From Prorocentrum cordatum (lineage: Eukaryota > Sar > Dinophyceae > Prorocentrales > Prorocentraceae): a DNA stretch of 64,000 nt. Both the position numbers and the translations under genes were made by a program. Positions 39,135-50,740 of the stretch are shown here, one piece after another. A model generated the notes under the pieces. The model was not told the origin of the DNA. It was given only the letters and a program-made list of their open reading frames with translations, and made no database searches. The number at the start of each line of letters is the position of its first letter. The first letter of the stretch is position 1. Location of the stretch: positions 1,157,736-1,221,735 of the forward strand of contig CAUYUJ010020615.1 of NCBI GenBank assembly GCA_963575745.1, written 5' to 3'.

Positions 39135-39905
39135 CGCTGCAGCAAGCAACTCGACTGGCCCAGGCCGAATCTTTCTAGCGCAGCCACCCTGTGAGCGACA
39201 AGACCGGAGACGAAGGAGCCCACCAACCTACGACACAACTCCATCGAAAAAGGCTCAGCAGTCTTATCGAGGAGCTTCCCATCCCCGCAACCTTCGAAGA
39301 TCTCATGACATGTGGCCGCGCGATCGCAAATACCATGCTTGGTCGAACAGTGACAAGCGGCATCATCATGTCGAAGAGACATTAATAATATGCGGGTGCG
39401 CTTCTTTCAAGGCCTCCCGAACATGCAGAAATCAGCGTAGATGATAATAGGCTCGGACAGGTTGGCTACGCGGGGCATCTGACGGGGTCGTCCACACCAT
39501 CGAACTGCGCAGATTTTCAAGAGGGACAGGCATCGAAAGACGGCGAAACAACAACATAAGAAAAACAACGAACTCCATCTATATATTACCGATGTCCACC
39601 TTGCGTTGGAAATTGGCCCCAATCCTCCAGTAATCCGATGATCTGCTCAGTCGACCTCGACGGCCCTGGACCCGAACGGGTAGCACGTCTAGCCATCGAC
39701 CACAAGTTACAGGGTAGACCGACCCACAGCGCTGCGATAAAACCTGACATCGTCCAACCACAAAATACTGACTGGCACTTCCTGATCAAAGGGTCGAATT
39801 AACCCCCACGAATGACATCCCATTCAAAAATCAAAACATTTGAGACAGCAGCTTCTCTCCTCCAGGAACGCGAGCAAGCACCTGGTCCACTGAACAATTC
39901 AAGCG
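39125..39905 (-). pseudogene. methyltransferase-like domain of element 3, frameshifted
   Basis: Pieces in three frames keep the family order. ALELFSGPGACSRSW (motif I) is near 39890 and a stop follows in that frame at 39799. VGLPCNLWSMARR (Pro-Cys motif IV) lies near 39720. DFCMFGRP corresponds to the C-X-FG-X-X-W block near 39420. DKTAEPFSMELCRRLVGSFV is the C-terminal block near 39230. The ENP motif was not found. It cannot encode one intact protein. Confidence 0.6.
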
Positions 39906-39949
39906 CCACCCCTCTGGGGCAGCGGGTGGCTGCCGCCATCGGGAGGTGC

Positions 39950-40855
39950 TGCAATGGGTCGCGGAAAGAAACTCGCGAGCCTTCACGGCTGCCTCCAGCT
40001 GCTCGGGCGCCAGGCGCTGGAGCACTTCGGCTACTCGGCATCCCTGCTCGCAGGAATGCGAGCTTCCCTTGGACAGCCACCGCCCGCGCCTCTGCGCCCC
40101 CCCCCACGCTTCCCGCTTTCCTGGCCAGCTCGTGGGAGACGCCGCCATGCCTGAGCTGGTAGAAGTGGTGCACCCCGATCTCGCGGTAGCCGAGCCGGTC
40201 CGCTGCCGCCGCGAACCCCCGGGCCAGCTTGACCTGCAAGACGCCCAGGGGCCTGTCGGTGTTCAACTCGTGGAGGCACTCCCAGACGGGAGCGAAGTCC
40301 GCGAACTCGGGATTGTCGAGCAGCGTGGCCTCGTCGAAGACCCCCGTCTTGCTGGGCCCCCAGCACTTGGCCGCGCTGGGCAGGAGGCCCCAGAAGGTCA
40401 CCCCACTTCGGTGCCCGCCCACAGGCGGGACGAGGTCCTGGCCCCGCTTCGGCTTCAGGTCCACGGGGCGGAAGTGGCCCAGGAAGACCAGCACGACCGG
40501 CGCACCCAGGACCCAGCTCTTGCCGTGCTCCAATACGTAGAGCGCTATGGCTGCTGCCATCAGCCACTGACAGGGCAGGCGGGGCCGCTCGGGGGCTTTC
40601 ATGAGGAAGCCGATCTGCGCGCGGCGGGCCCTTTTTCAACTCGACGCCGCCCGTGGAGATGTCGGCCCACATGAACGCCGCCGCGGCCCGCGCCTTGCTA
40701 AAGCCCGCCGCCGCGGCCCCCATGGAAGCGCTGCTCCTCGGCGCCGCAGCTCGCCAGGGCCCGGCCCCACTTCAGGAAGTCGTTCATCAGCTTGTCGCGC
40801 GTCTCCTCCATCGACCGCGAAACTGAGCGAGCCTCGAGGTAGGTCAGGCTCGACT
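39950..40855 (-). pseudogene. tyrosine recombinase of element 3, frameshifted
   Basis: The N-terminal domain MEETRDKLMNDFLKWGRALA lies near 40800. The catalytic region VHHFYQLRHGGVSHELARK near 40160 contains the box II Arg-His and Gly-X-Ser. It then shifts frame to RRGRWLSKGSSHSCEQGCRV near 40080, where Cys stands where the family has the nucleophilic Tyr. At least one frameshift separates box II from the Trp box. Non-functional as read. Confidence 0.65.
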
Positions 40856-41199
40856 ACGACTGTCCGTAGGCGGCCGTCTCGCTGCGGAATCGAGCTCGCT
40901 GCTGAGCCCTGGCCCCCCTCGTTTCTGCGCCCAGCGCGCCCTTGCGACCCCGCTTCAGGCTCGCCGGGGCCGCTGGGCCAGGCCTCGCCAAAAGCCCGGG
41001 CGCCACCCCGCGGCCCGGCAGATCGGGCCGAGGCCGCCGCAGCATCCGCGCCAGGAGAAGGCGGGCGCGAGGGGGGCCCCAGGACGGACCCGAATCCACG
41101 CTCGAGGGGGCGCTGCGACGGAGCGAATCTCCTGAATGGCCCATCGGCTACACTAAGCTCCCCATTGACGAAATATGCGATTCATCCTAGGAGCTGAAG

Positions 41200-42650
41200 A
41201 ACTCCCCTTGCTCATCATCAGGACTGCAGGCGTCGCGTCAGCGAGGGAAAGCAGTTTCTGCGGGCGGTTGCTCGAATCGCGCAACTGGCGCTCGAGGCTC
41301 CACAACAAGGCTCGCGCCTCGAGCAAAGGCGCGCGCTCAAGCTGCGCGCGCCGATCGACCGAGGCGGCGGTCCAGCGGCGGTCGGGCACCTCGACGGGCA
41401 CTTCGGCAAAACCGCTGGCGCCGCCCGCGTCGGCCTCTGGAGACCAAGCGCCCTTGTCCTGAGCCTTGAAGCGATGACCTGCCGTCGCAGCATGGGCTCG
41501 TGCATGGGGCCCCTCCTCAGAACTCCGCGAGAATCGCCGGTGCTCGTTGTGCTGGTCGAGAGTCCTGACCGTCTCCTCCTCGCGGCAATCGTCGCGACGT
41601 GGCCCCTCGACCCCGTGGCGACGCATCGGAGGCGTCGGCCTGCGCGGGCAACATGGCTGCCAGGATCGCGCCCGAGCAAAAGAAGCAGAGCGCCCGCCCA
41701 TCGAAGCTCGCGCCGAACCGCGGGCCACAGCTCAGCGTCATTCCCCCTGCACTTAGCAGGGGAGAGGTACGCTGCACTGAAGATGGCCAAGTACTCACAC
41801 CGCAGCAAGGCATCACAAGTCAAGTGGCCGACGAGGCCCTCCAGTTGCCTGCCCGAGCAACGTCCGCGGCGCAACGGCGCGTTGATCCCCGGGCGCGTCC
41901 GCCAGAGCCGCCCGGGGTCAACTGCCACCGCCGCCGAGGTCGACTCGAACCCCCAACCGAGGGGCCCCCCGCCCGCCTCGCAGGAGGCGCCGTGGGTGGG
42001 CAGCCTCGCCTGCTTGAAGACCTGGTCAATCTCCTCAGCTGCCATCCTCGACGCCGCCTCATGCTGAGAGTAGCTCGCGAAGTTGTCGACGCACTCCGCG
42101 TGCGCCCAGGGATTCAGCCGCGGGGCGGGGCGCCCGTCCTTGATGCGGTTGCTATCGTCCAGGCCTGGACGCGTCTCCACCGAGTGCCCGTGGACGCTCT
42201 GGCGCAGCTTCGCCGCGTGGGACCAGCCCATGGGAACAACGCGAATGCCTCAGCCGCCACAGTCAATCCCAGATCGCGAGCTCGCAACGAATAAAGCCCC
42301 AAGACCGCTCGCAGCTCCTCTGGGATCTCCAAAGCGTAGAACGCACTAGTGAGATCCACCTCTCCAAGATATATTGGGACCCACTTATCTACCTCCACTG
42401 CATAAAACGACTAACCAGTAGCAAGGCTGATATCAGCTCCCACGGCAAAATGGTCGTTCGACCAGAGTGCATCCACAATTAAACACTGCCCCCCATCCGT
42501 CTGAACAACTGAGAAGTGCCCGACCCGTTCACGACGAGATCGCCTGAACTCAAGCAACCAAGATTCATGCAGTGTCAGCATCAAACCTAAATTACCTCGA
42601 CGACTCCGAAGTCTGGGGCCATTGAGAGGTCTCTCAACTCCCGTCGCCAC
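41200..42650 (-). pseudogene. reverse transcriptase-RNase H of element 3, frameshifted
   Basis: RT fingers GGQCLIVDALWSNDHF lie near 42480. Motif A LGEVDLTSAFYALEIPEEL is near 42340. Motif C is CVDN at 42093-42082, and the thumb GLVGHLTCDALLR near 41830. RNase H blocks are DASDASPRG near 41640, PLLEARALLWSLERQL near 41320 and SLADATPAVLMMSKG near 41240. They occupy different frames, so the gene is broken by several indels. Confidence 0.65.
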
Positions 42651-42959
42651 CTTCCGACGCTCAACCCCCTCAATGGCGGAACTCTTTTGACGATCCCCTT
42701 CGCGAGCTCAAACGCCAGCAGCCCCGCAGAGGGAAGATGCACGCGCGGGTCGGCGTCCTTTCTCCGGCATGGCGAGCTGGCCAACGCCGACGGGGGCCAC
42801 GGCGCTGGACTCACCATCGTAGCCGCGGCGGGCCCAGAGCTCCCGAAGGGCTCCCGGGCCGTTCACGCCAGCGGGCGGATCGCCAGCCGCCTCGGCGCAG
42901 TGTGAAATATAACTCGGGGTCTGCTGCTGACCTTGTGGGCGACGATGGAAAAGAGCGGG

Positions 42960-43410
42960 AAGAAGACCCACTCGGCCACGGCGCCATCTTTTTCAAAGCA
43001 GTCACATTGTCATGAGACCACTGGGTAATCTGAGCTCGACGATGACAGCGCCTCTGACAATTGCGCGAAAGGCGGCTTAAACCCTGACCGCTCATTCCAC
43101 CGTTGTTCCCCGTCACGATGGGCAGTGGTAGTAAATCCCGCTGACGATTACTACGAGGTCCGAATTCAGGCGTGCCAGGAGCCCTGGAGGCTTCCCAAGG
43201 CGGCCCCCCTCCCGGCTGTGACGAGGGGCAATCGCTCTCGCACAGCCACTGGGGGACCGCGTCCCGCTCGTCCCGCTCCACCTCCTTCGCCGCGTAATCG
43301 AGCAACTCGGGCGCCACCATGACGGACCCGAACTCCTCGTGGGCACCCAGGAAGATATCGTCAGACATGCCAGCGCGCAGGGGCGCCGGGGCGGAGAAGC
43401 CTTTGCCACG
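42960..43410 (-). pseudogene. ORF2 N-terminal segment of element 3
   Basis: MSDDIFLGAHEEFGSVMVAP and LLDYAAKEVERDERDAVPQW precede a Cys/Arg-rich segment (SRLSRNCQRRCHRR). That segment resembles the Arg-rich region at residues 24-56 of the element 1 RT frame. Beyond 43410 the sequence enters GAG-rich tandem repeats, so the upstream part of the element is lost. Confidence 0.45.
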
Positions 43411-43439
43411 GCCGCCGCCATTCCTGTTCTTGTCCTTGC

Positions 43440-44470
43440 CCCCGGGGAAGGGGAAAGACGAGGAGGAGGACGAGGGTCCCAATCGTCATCGACAGACCGA
43501 TCCGCCGTTCGAAGTTCGGAGTTCGAAGGAAGAAGATGAGGAGGAGGATGTGCGAGGATGGGGGGGGGAGGACGAGAAAGAAGAGGACGACGACGAGCCG
43601 TCGAGGAGGTCGTCCTCAGAGCGGCGCCGCCGCCAAGCCGTAGGCGACCACACGTGAAACCGACCCCAGAATGACAGTCTGACTGTTGAAAGACAAAACG
43701 GGGCTCAGAATTTGATGCCTGAGCGTCGTTTGGACTCACAGGTGCCGGGCTCGCTCGGCTCTGCAACGGGGCCCTTGTTAATGGACTGAACACATGTGCG
43801 CCTTGCACCGCTAGCAAGCCAGAGCCGAGATGGGTCACGCACAGGACCAAAATTGGAGACGCAAGAAGCCCATGAGAGAGAGCATCCGATGAGTGAGTGG
43901 AGAGATGGACGGATGGGGTAAGAGGAGGAAGAGAAAGGGAAAGGAGGAAGGGCGCGGAGGACGAGGACGGGGGCCCCAATCGTCATCGACAAACTGATCC
44001 GCCGCTCGAAGCTCGGAGTTCGAAGGAGAAAGATGAAGAGGAGGATGTGCAAGGAGGGCGGGAGGACGAGAAAGAAGAGGACGACGACGAGCCGTCGAAG
44101 TCGTCCTCAGAGCGGCGCCGCCGCCAAGCCGTAGGCGACCACATGTGAACCCGACCCCTGAATGACAGTCTGACTTTTGAAAGACAGGATGGGGCTCAGA
44201 GTTTGATACTTTAGCGTCGTGCGGACTCACAGGTGCAGGGCTCGCTCGGCTCTGCAACGAGGCCCCTGTGAATGGATCGAGCACATGTGCGCCTTGCGCC
44301 ACTAGCGAGCCAGAGCCGATATGGGTTACGGACAGGACCGCGATTGGAGACGCAAGAAGACAATGAGAGAGAGCATCCGATGAGTGAGTGGAGAGATGAA
44401 AGGAATGGGGTAAGAGGAGGAGGAGAAGGGAAAGGAGGAAAGGCGAGGAGGACGACGACTACGAGGAACC
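43440..44470. repeat. ~497-bp tandem duplication, about 2.2 copies
   Basis: CCCAATCGTCATCGACA occurs at 43478 and 43975. Flanking shared landmarks include GAGCCGTCGA, GCGGCGCCGCCGCCAAGCCG, ATGACAGTCTGACT, GGGCTCGCTCGGCTCTGCAA and GAGAGAGCATCCGATGAGTG. A partial third copy starts near 44400 and degenerates into GGA-rich DNA. Confidence 0.85.
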
Positions 44471-44820
44471 GTCTGGGAGATCACCCTCGGGAAGGGGCGG
44501 CCGCAGAGCGAGGTCCTCGCCGGGGGGGGCAAGAGCGGAGGACAGCGCGAAGACGTCTGGGAGGTCGCCCTCGGGGAGGCGCGGCCGCCACAGAAGTCCT
44601 CGCCGAGGGCCCGAGACGCGGCGGCTCTCACGAGCCTACGCTGGTGCAGCGGCCAAATGAGGAGAAGGAGGAGGAGGAGGAGGAGCGGGAGGGGCAATGA
44701 GGAGGAGCAGGGGCAACGAGGAGGAGGAGGAGGAGGAGGAGGAGGAGGAGGAGAACGACGATCAAAGCAACGAGCTGTCTAGGAGGTCGCGGGCGCGGCC
44801 GCCAAACATGAGGGGGAACG
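44471..44820. repeat. GAGGTC duplication and (GGA)n tract
   Basis: CGTCTGGGAG(A/G)TC-CCCTCGGG repeats at 44468 and 44549. (GGA)n interrupted runs lie at 44655-44752. Confidence 0.75.
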
Positions 44821-45200
44821 TTAGGATGGGCACCAGCTCAGGGTGAGAACCATCGAGCTGGAATCAGCAATACTTCGCCGATGGCTCGGCAACATGCGCC
44901 CGATATCGAACCCGCACACTCCTGAGCGGGACGGGCCATCGGACCCCTGCCGGCGAGGGTCGATGCAGCCCCCCTGAGCCGGTCGTCCCCTGAGGTTGCC
45001 TCGGCTCCCCGGCAGTCGTTCGGAACGATTCGGGCACCCCTGGAGCGCTCTCGGCGAGGCGCAGCTGCCAGATAGCATCCCGAGGCTGGAAAACCTCTGA
45101 CGCTGACCCTGAGCTCAGGTCGGGCATGTCCCCCTACAGGCGGATTTTGGGCGAAAAATAAAAATCCAAACATATTCGAAACATGTATGTTCAAAACGTA
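44821..45200. other. no recognised gene
   Basis: The minus-strand frame at 45194-44838 (118 codons) is open but biased to Arg/Ala/Gly and without motifs. CGAACCCGCACACTCC at 44906 looks tRNA-like only locally. Confidence 0.35.
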
Positions 45201-45204
45201 TAAT

Positions 45205-45690
45205 AACAGTAGTCCTAATCATAATAATAATAAGAAGAAGAAGAACAATAATAATACTAATAATAATAATAATAATGACAATAGTAATAATAATATGATA
45301 ATAATATAATAATAATAATAATAATGATGAACATACTAATAATACAAATAATAATAATGCTAGTCATACTAATAATACGAATAATAAACTACTGATAATA
45401 ATAATGATAATGCTAATAAAAATGATACTCCAAATAATACTACTAGTGATGTTAATCGTAATAATAATAGTAATCGTAATAATATTAATAGTAAAAGTAA
45501 TAATAATAGTAATAGTAACAACAATATCACTAACAATACGAATACTAATAATAATTATACGAATACGAATACGAATACGAATGCGAATACTAATACTAAT
45601 ACTGGTAATCATAATAATAATGATAATAATAGTAATAGTAAAAGTAATAGCAATCATAATCATACTACTGCTACTAATAATAATAATAAT
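45205..45690. repeat. (AAT)n microsatellite
   Basis: Interrupted AAT/AGT/ACT trinucleotides. Ile- and Met-rich frames are artefacts. Confidence 0.95.
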
Positions 45691-45693
45691 AAC

Positions 45694-45868
45694 GTCCCCA
45701 GACTATTATTTTTTGAATCCTCCTCCTGTAGAGGGACAGGCCCGACTGAACCCCGAGCCCCCCCTGCCGACAGAAGTCCTCGTCGAGGACCTCAACCTCC
45801 GCGGAGGGCGCCAGCGGGCTCTGGACCCACTCAGTGCCCAGCGGTTCCGACAGCTCCTGGGCGTCCTC
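45694..45868 (-). CDS. candidate internal exon, 175 nt
   Basis: Minus strand: a pyrimidine-rich tract (CTTTCTCTCTCCTTCTTCG) precedes a CCCTCAG|G acceptor. Then 58 codons plus one base stay open, beginning EDAQELSEPLGTEWVQSPLA and continuing with an acidic segment and a basic end (YRRRIQK). The donor is GGGGAC|GTTATT at the edge of the AAT microsatellite. The frame has no ATG. It is one of the most convincing exon shapes here, but the protein is not recognised. Confidence 0.45.
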
Positions 45869-46149
45869 CTGAGGGCGTGGGCCACGGCACCCGCCGCTCC
45901 AGCAGCGAAGAAGGAGAGAGAAAGCGGCAGGCTCGTCTTGCTTGCGACGACCCAGGCTCTGCTTTCTGAAACCGCGCGGGCCCTTCGACCTTCAACCATC
46001 GGCGGCTTGCCGTCCACGTGGCCCTGAACCCAAAGGTGCTGTCATCTCCTGGGGCGCATGGCGGCACCTCCCGCATCTTACTTCCGCCGGCCTTCCGCCG
46101 AGGAAGAGATGCCGACTCCTTCGATCCTCGAAGGCAGGGGCCTCATGTG

Positions 46150-46330
46150 AAGGGGCCCAGGGAAGCACAAATAAATACACACAAATCCAAGGATTCCCTA
46201 AATGTTCCATATTTTCTGGAATTTCGTCTTCCCACCCACTTCCCATAGTTTCCCATCTTTTTCCTGGGGATCGACAATTCATAGTGCCTGTGTTTTCCCC
46301 CTCCTGAATATAGTTCACTCCCACATGGGC
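46150..46330. repeat. copy of composite-repeat segment
   Basis: It aligns with 19026-19196. Both have CCCAGG-A-ACACA, CAAAT-CACACAAAT or similar, TTTTCTGGA-TTTCGT, CCCATAGTTTCC- or CATATTTTC-like words, and GAATCGACGATT or GATCGACAATT, then TGTGTT and CCTCCTGA-AT. Confidence 0.65.
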
Positions 46331-46497
46331 TCAGGATGGGCTGGGCCAGGCGTGGTGATATGAATAAACCCTGGAGGTTTCGCGCGGCAACTCGAGACTC
46401 AATGCACGTTGGATCCACGTAGGATGTATGTCGGGTTCAGGTCGGATTGCGTCCGATTTACGCCAGAGCATCGCCGCACGAACGTCGTCCAAATATC

Positions 46498-46803
46498 TTA
46501 CGGGGCAGACGTCCGGATTAGATAATACAACCATTGCGCGCCACACGAGGCCTCCATGCTTTCCCTCATATGTGGTGGAAAGAGTACATGTCTGAAGCGA
46601 GTCCAAGACTCATACACAAAAACCTCAGGAGCCAAGAACAAGAGATGCCTGAGCGGCCCAGGATCGCCAGAATAACGCTTCTCGGCACCACGCCAATCCG
46701 AGCAAGCAGGAAAACTGAAACGCTGCAGCTCCGTAGCCGCCGCGACCGCGGGGGATCGGGTGTTGCTAGAAGTGCCCCGTGGCCCAGACGGCCTCCGGAG
46801 CAC
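46498..46803 (-). CDS. candidate coding segment, unknown
   Basis: A minus-strand frame of 101 codons has a well-mixed, aromatic-rich C-terminal part (LLFLAPEVFVYESWTRFRHV). It ends at 46498 (the stop codon lies just below). A plus-strand frame over the same bases is also open (46534-47163) but Arg-rich. No border or domain fixes which is real. Confidence 0.28.
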   Translation of the reverse strand: MLRRPSGPRGTSSNTRSPAVAAATELQRFSFPACSDWRGAEKRYSGDPGPLRHLLFLAPEVFVYESWTRFRHVLFPPHMRESMEASCGAQWLYYLIRTSAP

Positions 46804-46809
46804 CCCTCA

Positions 46810-47480
46810 CGAGGCCCAGAGAGCCCCAGGGGGCCCAAAATGAAGCGAAAAGCTGGGGGTAGCTTGGGCCAGGAGCACTTCCAGCAACACCCGAGGGGAA
46901 GAATCCGAAACCTCTCGCCGCCGAGAGCGCCAGCCGGGGTTCTCCCTCTCCGAGGTGGGCGGCGCCGGCGGGGCTCGGTACGCCGCGGCGCGCCAGGCCA
47001 CTGGCGCCTGCCGAAAGTTTACCGCACGCGCCGTCGCCGCACGGCTTCGGGACCCCTGGCGGCCCCAGTCTCACGCGAAGGACCCGCTTCCCGAAGCCGT
47101 GCGGTCACCTCGAAGTTGGCGGCGCGCACAAGAAGGGGGACAGAGGGAGGGAAGGCTTCTTAGGAGGAGGCTGTTCTTAGAAGGCGCTGGCCCTGCACCC
47201 TGCATTGAGAGAGAAGGCCCGTGCCTCATCTGAGCAGCGGGGATGCTTCTGAGAGGCCTTTCCCCCTCCCCCTGCCCCCCCGTCTGCGTGGTCACCGCAT
47301 CGTTCGGTGGCCTCTGCGTGACAGGGGCCAGGGGCGGCCCGCGGCGCACACCTCCGATGCCTGGCCTCTGGGCTATCAGCTCTCGTCCTCGCCGCCTCCA
47401 GGGAGGGAGCCGAGGAAGCTGGTTCGGTGGGAGGGGGTGGACATCTGATGGGCCTGTGTTTCACCACCACCACCATAAGT
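46810..47480. other. GC-rich region, no supportable gene
   Basis: Several overlapping frames on both strands with Arg/Gly/Pro bias. No motif or repeat identified. Confidence 0.35.
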
Positions 47481-47483
47481 TGG

Positions 47484-47572
47484 AGGGGGAGGAGGAGGAG
47501 GGGGAGGAGGAGGAGGAGGAGGAGGAGGAGGTGGAGGAGGAGGAAGAGGAGGAGGAGGAGGAGGACCCCCTC
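47484..47572. repeat. (GGA)n microsatellite
   Basis: Interrupted GGA run, preceded and followed by inverted copies of AAGTTGGAGGGGGAGG / CCCCCTCCAACTT, so the tract sits inside a short inverted repeat (47475-47586). Confidence 0.85.
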
Positions 47573-47762
47573 CCCCTCCAACTTCAAGTGCTGGTGGTGG
47601 TGGAACACAAGCCCATCAACATCGGTCCGAGATCGGTGGGACATTCTTCCGACCGATCGGCCGCGGGCCCCCGGCAGCGAGGCAGCACGTTCCGGTCGGC
47701 GATGAGCGTCTGATTCGGGATCGATGTCTCGCCCGGGCTAGATCTCCTCCTCTCGGCGTCCA

Positions 47763-47880
47763 TCATGCCTCAAGGTCCCGTGAGCGGAGACTGGCATAAA
47801 CGATCGAGAAAGCTGCCGCCGCGGAGATAAGCACTTGCGGCTCTCCGTCTTCCCCCGCCGGTACTGCCAATGTCCTCACT
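47763..47880 (-). CDS. candidate terminal exon
   Basis: The minus-strand frame reads VRTLAVPAGEDGEPQVLISA, then AAAFSIVYASLRSRDLEA and TGA at 47765-47763. AG dinucleotides at 47870-47885 could serve as acceptor. The stretch upstream (48000-48100) also contains protein-like words (GDAAEHAVLARAGLQ), but exact borders are unclear. Unknown protein. Confidence 0.3.
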
Positions 47881-48329
47881 TGCAAGGGACTAGTATTCCT
47901 GGTATTCTTTTCTTCGGCGTTAACCCAAATTATCCGGTGAGGGGGGGAAGGGTTATCCGGTGAAGGGAGAAGAGGGGGGAAGTTCCTCCCGATGACCAAA
48001 AACCTTTGGCTTTGGAAATCCCCTTGAAGGCCCGCGCGCGCCAGCACCGCGTGCTCTGCGGCGTCGCCCGAGCTCTCCCCGGGGGAGGCTCTTCCTGGCA
48101 GGCCACTTGAGGAGGAGGAGAAAAAGGAGGAGCAGCAGGGGGAGGGGGAGGAGGAGGAGGAGGAGGAGGAGGAGGGGCGCCAGGCACGATACAAGCCTGG
48201 CCGATTTGAGTGATTTTTCCAACGAAGCAACGGTCGACATCTTGTTGTAATCCGCAACGCAGGGTATCTATGTGCTTGAGACTCGCAAAGTAAATTTTCC
48301 ATTCCACTCACATAAATCCTTCTGTGTTC

Positions 48330-49760
48330 CACCACAAAGAAGAATCCCTTTGTAATGCGTCAGTTCCTTCGATGGCGTGGCATCGAGTTCGGATTACAAA
48401 GAACTCCTTTGCGGCGGAATGCAACAGGATTCCCGATGTGGCGGGATACAAAAGGATTCCCTTCGTGGCAGACTGCAAAAGTATTCCTCTTGTGGCGAAA
48501 TACTAACAAAATCCTTATGTGATGGAGTACACAAGGATTCCATGTGTGGTGGACTACACAAGGAATCCGTTTCTGGTTGAATACACACAAAGTGTCCCTT
48601 GTGGCGGAATACAAAAGAATTCCCTCCTGTGGCAGAATACACAAAAAATCCGTTTGCGGCGGAGTACGACGGAATTCTACTTGTGGTGGATTACTAAGAA
48701 GGGTTCCTTTTTGTAGGAGAATGTACGCAAAGAGTCCTTATGTCTGAAATGCAAAGGGATTCTGCTGTGGCCGAATACAAGAGGGTTGCCGTTGTGGCAG
48801 AATGCCAGGACTATTGCGATAGTGGCAGACTATGAAAACAATCCTTGCGACCCAGAATACTTAAAAATGTGTTTTTTTCTTTGGTGGTTTACAAAGGGTG
48901 TCGGGATTTTTTGTGGCCGAATACATAAGGGTTGGCCTTGTGGCGGAATGCGAAAGAACTCTCCCTGTGGCAGAATACTAAAGCATTACTTTTGTGGCAA
49001 ACATGTACAAGGTTCAGTTTGGTGATTCCCTGTGTGGCAAAATATCAAAAGGACCCTTATGTGGTTGATGTCTATGGGGTTCCTTCATGTGGCGGAATAC
49101 TGAGGGAATCCTTTTGTTGTGGATTACTGAAGGGGTCCTGTTGTGGCAGAATACAGAACGAGTCCTTCTGTGGTTGATTACCTCGGGATTCCTTGTGGCA
49201 GAATGCACAAGGAATCCGTTCGTGGCCGAGCACAAAGGCCTTCTTCTTGTAGCGGGGTGTAAAAAGGGTTCTCTTTGGGGCAGAATACAAAAGGATTCAG
49301 CTGGTGGCTGAATGCACAAGGATTCCATTTGTGAGGGGAAAGCGCTGGCAAACACAAAAAAGCAACATAAACAAAGAAACCATGATTTCGGCAGAATTGT
49401 GGCGATTGCTCAAGGAAGTTCGCCAGAATTCATAAGTAGAGTTGTTGTTTTGGGTTGCTTTTCGCTCACAAGAAGAAATCATTCGTTCTATTCCGCCGTT
49501 GAAAGAATCATGCTGTACTCCGCCACAAAAACATGGAAATCTCTTGTATGCGGCCACACATGGAATATTTCCCCATTCCGCTTCAGAAGGGACTCTATTA
49601 GTGATCTAACACAAAGGTAACCTTTTTTTCGTCTCCGGCAACATAAGGAATCATTCTATACTCTGCCGCAAAAGAGTGGTGGGATACCGGAAGATTTCAT
49701 TTGGGTCGAATGGAAGAATAATTGTTTTTAGTGAAACACACATAGATGCCTTGTGTGCCG
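48330..49760. repeat. ~33-bp degenerate minisatellite TGTGGCGGAATACAAAAGGATTCCCT
   Basis: About 40 imperfect units built from TGTGGC(G/A)GAATAC, (A)CAAA(A/G)GGATTCC and variable ends, spread over 1.4 kb and grading out at both sides. Frames on both strands carry the repeat but have stops. Confidence 0.88.
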
Positions 49761-49779
49761 AATTACGAACAAATATGTC

Positions 49780-50560
49780 GCGACCTCATTCGTAACATAA
49801 AAACGCTAAAACCAACCAGGCTTGCATCGTGTCTGTTGCGGGCGGAGAGGCAAGGAGGAGGAGGAGGGGTTTACATGATCTTCTACTCAGCCACTGGCAT
49901 AGCGCCACCTTGGCTACCTAATTTGATCACCCCCCCAAAGCAGACGGGACCTGGGGGGAAATAGCTTCGTCGGTACGACACTCCAGCCAACAGGCAACAG
50001 GCAACAGGACGAGGAGGAGGAAGACCAAATACCACGAGCGGCGAACACATGCGTATCCGCGCCATCGCGGTCTGCAAATTCTGGGGCGCGATCCCACGGC
50101 TACGCGGTCGCACGACAACGTTCCGCGCGGAGCATCCGCGAATACACGCCCCGTAACCGCAAGGTCGCGGCCCAAGGGCCCGGCCCGCGAGGCCGCGGAT
50201 ACGGATACCCGTCGGTCGGAAGAAGTGAGTAGAAGCATTAAGTAGAAAGGCGTTGGAAGCAGATTGGGCTTCCGCCCGCCCCCTGAAGAAGAAGACGAAA
50301 GAAAATGCACTCGTTGATTGAAATAGGACGGCGCCTACAATAGATGGTGTTCTGGGAATTCGCAAACGGGTGTTTCTCGCGCCCACACAAATAGCCGACG
50401 GACGGCGGACGACGTCGTCGACGCCTAGCAGCACGTGATGCCCCAGCCGCTTCATGCCCCTGCCTGGCCTTCGTCAGGCGGTCCAGCGTGTCCTGCTCCG
50501 CCTGGCCGGCCGAGGAGCGCCCCTCCCCTGCTCAGCCTCCCTCCGAGGGGGCGGGCCTAT
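49780..50560. other. no supportable gene
   Basis: A GGAGGAGGAGG tract lies at 49855. The minus-strand frames at 49883-50455 have no recognised motif. Confidence 0.35.
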
Positions 50561-50740
50561 CTGCCGTCGCCGTCTCGGCTTCCCGACACTCCAAGGCGAC
50601 TCAAGAGGCCTCCACGATCGCCCCAAAATCGTCCCAGAAGACTCCAAGATGGCCAGGGATCGACACAAGAGAGCCCCCAGACAGCCCAAGAGGCCTCCAA
50701 GACGGTCCAAGAAGCTCCCAGAGGGTGAATATGGACACAT
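50561..50740. repeat. short CCCAAGAGG minisatellite
   Basis: It contains GCTTCCCGACACTCCAAGGCG, as in the 30-37 kb higher-order repeat, followed by AAGAGGCCTCCA and CCAAGATGGCC words. Confidence 0.75.

Larger units (their letters stand above)
38660..43410 (-). mobile_element. element 3: old, 5'-truncated relative of elements 1 and 2
   Basis: Minus-strand order: ORF2 N-terminal segment (43410-42960), RT pieces (42650-41700), RNase H pieces (41650-41200), tyrosine recombinase pieces (40855-39950), methyltransferase-like pieces (39905-39125), B1 (39134-39004), A2 region (39003-38788), B2 (38787-38660). ORF1 and A1 are not found. B1 and B2 share about 80% identity, and every ORF is shifted among frames, so this is the oldest of the three copies. 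Confidence 0.75.

Noticed and set aside
44890-44930. TCGAACCCGCACACTCC resembling the end of a tRNA gene
   Set aside because: The 5-bp stem fails to pair on the reverse strand and no cloverleaf can be drawn.
45364-45690. Ile-rich ORFs on both strands
   Set aside because: Direct translation of the AAT microsatellite.
46534-47163. 209-codon plus-strand ORF
   Set aside because: Arg/Pro/Gly-biased, without motif, and the opposite strand gives a more protein-like reading over part of it.
48330-49760. CRISPR-like array or repeat-protein gene
   Set aside because: No constant repeat with unique spacers, and every frame contains stops.
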